Of a stretch of 64,000 nucleotides of DNA, positions 63,498 through 64,000 are shown piece by piece. The stretch lies in the NCBI GenBank assembly GCA_016215645.1, contig JACRIX010000066.1, forward strand, positions 1-64,000, read 5' to 3'. The translations under genes and the position numbers were made by a program. The DNA comes from Rhodocyclales bacterium (GTDB lineage: Bacteria > Pseudomonadota > Gammaproteobacteria > Burkholderiales > Rhodocyclaceae). Each line of letters begins with the position of its first letter. Position 1 is the stretch's first letter. A model generated the notes under the pieces. That model was not told the DNA's origin. It made no database searches and was given only the letters and a program-made list of their open reading frames with translations.

Positions 63498-64000
63498 TCA
63501 GGCGCCATGGGCCTCGAGCAGCCGACCGCCTTGAGTGGCCCGCGCCTTTTGCTCTTCGGCCATCGCACTGCGGCTGACCAGCGCCTGCACATCGAGGATC
63601 AGGGCGACTTCGCCGCTGCCGAGGATGGTCGAGCCACCGATGCCGCGCATGTTGCGGAAGAGGGTGCCCAGCGGCTTGATCACGGTCTGGAATTCGCCCA
63701 GCAACTGGTCCACCACGATGCCGGCCTTCTGCCCGGCATACTGGACGACCACGACGTTTTCACGCGTCGGACGTTCGCCACTGACTTCGAACAGTTCGCG
63801 CAGGCGCACAAAGGGCAGCACCTCGCCGCGCAGATTGATGTAGTCGCGATTGGCGCTGGTGTCGGCCAGTTCGATGCACTCGATCACCATGTCCAGCGGT
63901 ATCACGTACGAGGCCTTGCCGACGCCGGTGAGGAAGCCGTCGATGATGGCGAGCGTCAGCGGCAGGCGGATGGTGAAGCGCGAGCCGGCGCTCGGTTCGG
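63498..64000 (-). CDS. C-terminal part of a second CheA, cut by window edge
   Basis: At least 167 codons, open to the right edge. It begins inside the end of the ATPase domain ([34 protein letters not shown]) and continues into a CheW-like P5 domain. Taken alone from its first Met it looks like a short CheW, but the frame runs on upstream with CheA sequence. First visible gene of the operon with the three receptors, cheW, the HD-GYP regulator and the hybrid kinase. Distinct from the CheA at 42241. Confidence 0.88.
   Translation of the reverse strand, partial: EPSAGSRFTIRLPLTLAIIDGFLTGVGKASYVIPLDMVIECIELADTSANRDYINLRGEVLPFVRLRELFEVSGERPTRENVVVVQYAGQKAGIVVDQLLGEFQTVIKPLGTLFRNMRGIGGSTILGSGEVALILDVQALVSRSAMAEEQKARATQGGRLLEAHGA

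Noticed and set aside
63498-63905. Separate short CheW gene
   Set aside because: The frame continues past the apparent Met to the window edge with CheA ATPase-end sequence, so this is the P5 domain of a second CheA.
1-64000. CRISPR array, insertion sequence, tRNA, rRNA or prophage
   Set aside because: No regular spaced repeats, transposase, cloverleaf or phage genes were seen; the region is a continuous motility and signalling cluster.

Overview
The window is a nearly uninterrupted flagellar, chemotaxis and c-di-GMP signalling region of about 60 genes with high GC (roughly 63-65% by eye). It suggests a polarly flagellated betaproteobacterium, probably of the Rhodocyclales or a close relative. 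The grounds are a CheZ phosphatase, a FlgJ with a C-terminal muramidase domain, a MotC/MotD-type stator beside fliA, and a FlrB/FlrC (FleS/FleR) sigma-54 flagellar cascade in place of visible flhDC. The taxon is an inference; no rRNA gene is present.

Layout. 1-2685: the end of a cheY-like gene, fliA, motC and motD. 2711-4267 (minus): flgN, flgM, flgA. 4482-16967 (plus): flgBCDEF, a second flgE, flgGHIJKL and a coupled lipoprotein. A 20-bp perfect inverted repeat separates this from 17022-28389 (minus): fliFGH-IJKLMNOPQR. 28559-31536 (plus): flrB, flrC, fliE. 31629-40857 (plus): an alpha-carbonic anhydrase fusion, a lipoprotein, an HD-GYP phosphodiesterase, a membrane methyltransferase, a diguanylate cyclase, a zinc-binding-domain chemoreceptor and a Sel1-repeat protein. 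40874-50969 (minus): cheR-cheB-cheD-HDOD-cheV-cheY-cheZ-cheA followed by a J-domain protein. 51221-64000: a FixJ/LuxR response regulator, then a minus-strand sensory operon: second cheA (cut by the window edge), chemoreceptor, cheW, NIT-domain chemoreceptor, heme-c chemoreceptor, HD-GYP response regulator and a 1554-residue hybrid kinase.

How it works together. Five good sigma-54 promoters (before flgB, the second flgE, flgK, fliF and fliE) and one sigma-28 promoter (before flgM) give a class II/III/IV hierarchy driven by FlrC and FliA. A palindrome CGGCAA-N3-TTGCCG near four of these sites is a candidate FlrC operator. The two chemosensory operons plus one cyclase and two HD-GYP proteins link taxis to c-di-GMP.

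The least ordinary items are: a tandem CheV-CheV fusion; a CheZ with three N-terminal copies of a motif resembling its own CheY-binding tail; a second hook protein with its own sigma-54 promoter; a chemoreceptor with a periplasmic heme c site; a dispersed repeat of about 30 bp in nine places, mostly inside genes in different frames; and a 44-bp intergenic repeat in three copies. fliC, fliD, flhA, flhB, flhF, flhG and a FleQ/FlrA-type master regulator are not in the window.
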